A DNA stretch of 14,672 nucleotides from positions 1-14,672 of the forward strand of contig CAIRFY010000004.1 in the NCBI GenBank assembly GCA_903877945.1, given 5' to 3'. Position 1 is the first letter of the stretch, and each line of letters begins with the position of its first letter. A program made the position numbers and the translations under genes. Below are positions 13,829 to 14,672 of the stretch, in pieces. The notes below the pieces were generated by a model, which worked only from the letters and a program-made list of their open reading frames with translations, was not told where the DNA came from and did not search any database. Origin of the DNA: an uncultured Oscillochloris sp. Lineage in GTDB: Bacteria > Chloroflexota > Chloroflexia > Chloroflexales > Chloroflexaceae.

Positions 13829-13978
13829 TTATGGGCGGAAGCCCAAGATCCACAGGATGATGTCGATGGTGTGGTGGTGGAATACGTGATTTCGCCGCTC
13901 CATGAGAGCGCTATTGAGAAGACGCCACTCCTCCTCGCGTCGCTCGTTGCGGTCAATGCGCTCAAAGTAGGTGTTCAT
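13829..13978 (-). CDS. Small 49-residue protein, coupled to the Lrp/AsnC regulator
   Basis: A 49-codon gene starts with ATG (13978-13976) and ends with TAA. It begins MNTYFERIDRNERREEEWR, a highly charged, probably helical N-terminal half. It ends in HVFHHHTIDIILWILGFRP, a short hydrophobic tail with three consecutive histidines. The ribosome-binding site TAGGAG (minus strand, 13990-13985) overlaps the TAG stop of the upstream lrp-type gene, 6 bases before the ATG, so translation is likely coupled. A hairpin terminator lies 11 bases after the stop. I do not recognise the family. The tail could be a membrane-associating segment or bind metal. The good ribosome-binding site, spacing and terminator argue that it is real, and nothing else fills the 160-base interval. 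Confidence 0.7.
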   Translation of the reverse strand: MNTYFERIDRNERREEEWRLLNSALMERRNHVFHHHTIDIILWILGFRP

Positions 13979-13987
13979 GACCTGCTC

Positions 13988-14497
13988 CTAGATCTCGTCT
14001 GCCGCACGGGCTGGATCCGGGAGCGGCAGGCGGCTTGTCTCAAGGGCTGACGATGTTGCCAGCGTGCTATAGGTGCGCCGTACATCCGGGTGACGACGAA
14101 GATCAAGGAAGACCAGTTGTTCAAGAGACTGTGGGCTACGGGTGCGTACTTTTAGCAGAAAGCACCACTCGCCAATCAGTCGGCTAATCTCCTGAGCGCC
14201 GGTTATGGTGCAGAGAAACGCCTCAAGCGTTTCGAGGTCACACCCTGCACGCGACTCAATGAAAATGAAAGCGGTGGTGGTGAACCCCAGGGCAATCGGG
14301 TTGAGCCGGGCGGCATAGCCACTGATGTAGCCGCGCTCCTCTAGCAGCCGCACCCGCCGCTGCACCGTTGGTGGGGTCATACCTACGCGCTGTGCCAGAT
14401 CAACGTGGGTCATGCGCCCATCCTGCTGGAGCAGGCCGAGGATCTGGATGTCGATGGCGTCAAGTTCGTTCGTGGCTTGTTTTTCTTCTTTTACCAT
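13988..14497 (-). CDS. Lrp/AsnC-family transcriptional regulator
   Basis: A 169-residue regulator. The N-terminal AsnC-type helix-turn-helix spans about 12-60. It begins LDAIDIQILGLLQQDGRMT, continues with VDLAQRVGMTPPTVQRRVRLLEERG, and has the recognition helix at about 41-52. A linker IxGYAARLNPIALG leads to the RAM/ligand-binding domain (about 72-150), with GFTTTAFIFIES, a GAQEISRLIGEWCFLLKV strand pair, and a terminal helix. Such proteins form dimers to octamers or higher and usually sense amino acids; the ligand is not readable here. The length is slightly above the usual 150-165, owing to a Pro/Ala-rich tail. The initiation codon directly follows its promoter, suggesting a leaderless message. 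Followed by the 49-codon gene in the same unit. Confidence 0.94.
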   Translation of the reverse strand: MVKEEKQATNELDAIDIQILGLLQQDGRMTHVDLAQRVGMTPPTVQRRVRLLEERGYISGYAARLNPIALGFTTTAFIFIESRAGCDLETLEAFLCTITGAQEISRLIGEWCFLLKVRTRSPQSLEQLVFLDLRRHPDVRRTYSTLATSSALETSRLPLPDPARAADEI

Positions 14498-14533
14498 TAA
14501 AATAAGTATATCATCCTTCTTATTTTACATCAA
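14498..14533 (-). promoter_or_regulatory. Promoter and candidate auto-operator of the Lrp/AsnC gene
   Basis: On the minus strand, TTGATG (14533-14528) and TATACT (14510-14505) are spaced by 17 bases. Only 7 bases separate TATACT from the ATG, so the transcript should start at or next to the start codon. A perfect 9-bp inverted repeat, TAAAATAAG (14498-14506, plus strand) and CTTATTTTA (14519-14527), lies on both sides of the -10 box. Its half-site centres are 21 bp apart, two helical turns. Binding by the encoded regulator would block the promoter. Confidence 0.65.
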
Positions 14534-14628
14534 TCAGTCGAAAGATGTACTATTTCATTCCTGACGACGGCAACCTGCTCTCAGTAGTCTTAGACAAGGT
14601 TTCAGGTGCCAGGTTTCAGCTTTACAGT

Positions 14629-14672
14629 GAGGCGAGGAGGCGAGGAGGCGAGGAGGCGAGGAGGCGAGGAGG
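14629..14672. repeat. Tandem 8-bp repeat (GAGGCGAG), at least 5.5 copies, cut by window edge
   Basis: GAGGCGAG is repeated without interruption to the end of the window. Just before it, AGGTTTCAG occurs twice (14597-14605 and 14611-14619). The unit is not a multiple of three and no frame is in use. The true length is unknown. Confidence 0.85.

Noticed and set aside
13688..14050. 120-codon + strand frame
   Set aside because: It overlaps both terminators, the 49-codon gene and the end of the Lrp/AsnC gene on the other strand; no coding signature.
14629..14672. CRISPR array
   Set aside because: The 8-bp units are contiguous with no spacers, and no cas gene is seen.

Overview
The window looks like chromosomal DNA of a moderately GC-rich bacterium. 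I favour Chloroflexota (a Chloroflexales-type filamentous organism), at moderate confidence. The reasons are the style of the proteins, many palindromic GC-rich intergenic repeats, an OleD-like reductase (olefin-forming genes are known in Chloroflexus), and a stand-alone protein built of type II secretion ATPase N-terminal motifs. No rRNA, phage structural gene, transposase or CRISPR array is visible.

Region 1 (1-4989, all + strand) is a defence island. It holds the 3' part of a type I DNA methyltransferase gene (hsdM), a complete specificity gene (hsdS), a Septu-like ATPase/HNH nuclease pair (ptuA-ptuB), and a 155-codon remnant of the type I restriction subunit gene (hsdR). The remnant joins a piece of the helicase region to the extreme C-terminus. 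As far as the window shows, the restriction subunit has been lost from the locus while M, S and the embedded Septu pair remain open. A perfect 23-bp hairpin at 5009-5057 separates this island from gyrB, which converges on it.

Region 2 (5076-8393) holds gyrB (- strand) with an extended -10 promoter, then about 1.25 kb without protein genes. That stretch carries a tRNA-Ser(GGA) gene with its own sigma70-type promoter, embedded in at least five long inverted-repeat or MITE-like elements.

Region 3 (8394-12595) starts with an extended-SDR reductase resembling OleD (+). It converges on a two-gene minus-strand unit: a secreted Met/His-rich YtkA-like protein, probably copper-handling, followed by a membrane polyferredoxin of the NapH/NosR/CcoG type. 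Divergent from that pair is an OmpR-family response regulator with a good promoter and candidate operators in the shared intergenic region. No histidine kinase gene is next to it.

Region 4 (12596-14672) begins with an array of short hairpins with the same central design. A + strand gene follows, encoding a helical-repeat N-terminus plus four MshEN-like (candidate c-di-GMP-binding) motifs. A double terminator separates it from a minus-strand pair: an Lrp/AsnC regulator and a 49-codon gene that starts 9 bp after it, with its Shine-Dalgarno overlapping the regulator's stop. The regulator's promoter predicts a leaderless transcript, and a 9-bp inverted repeat lies on both sides of its -10 box, suggesting autoregulation. 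The window ends inside an 8-bp tandem repeat.
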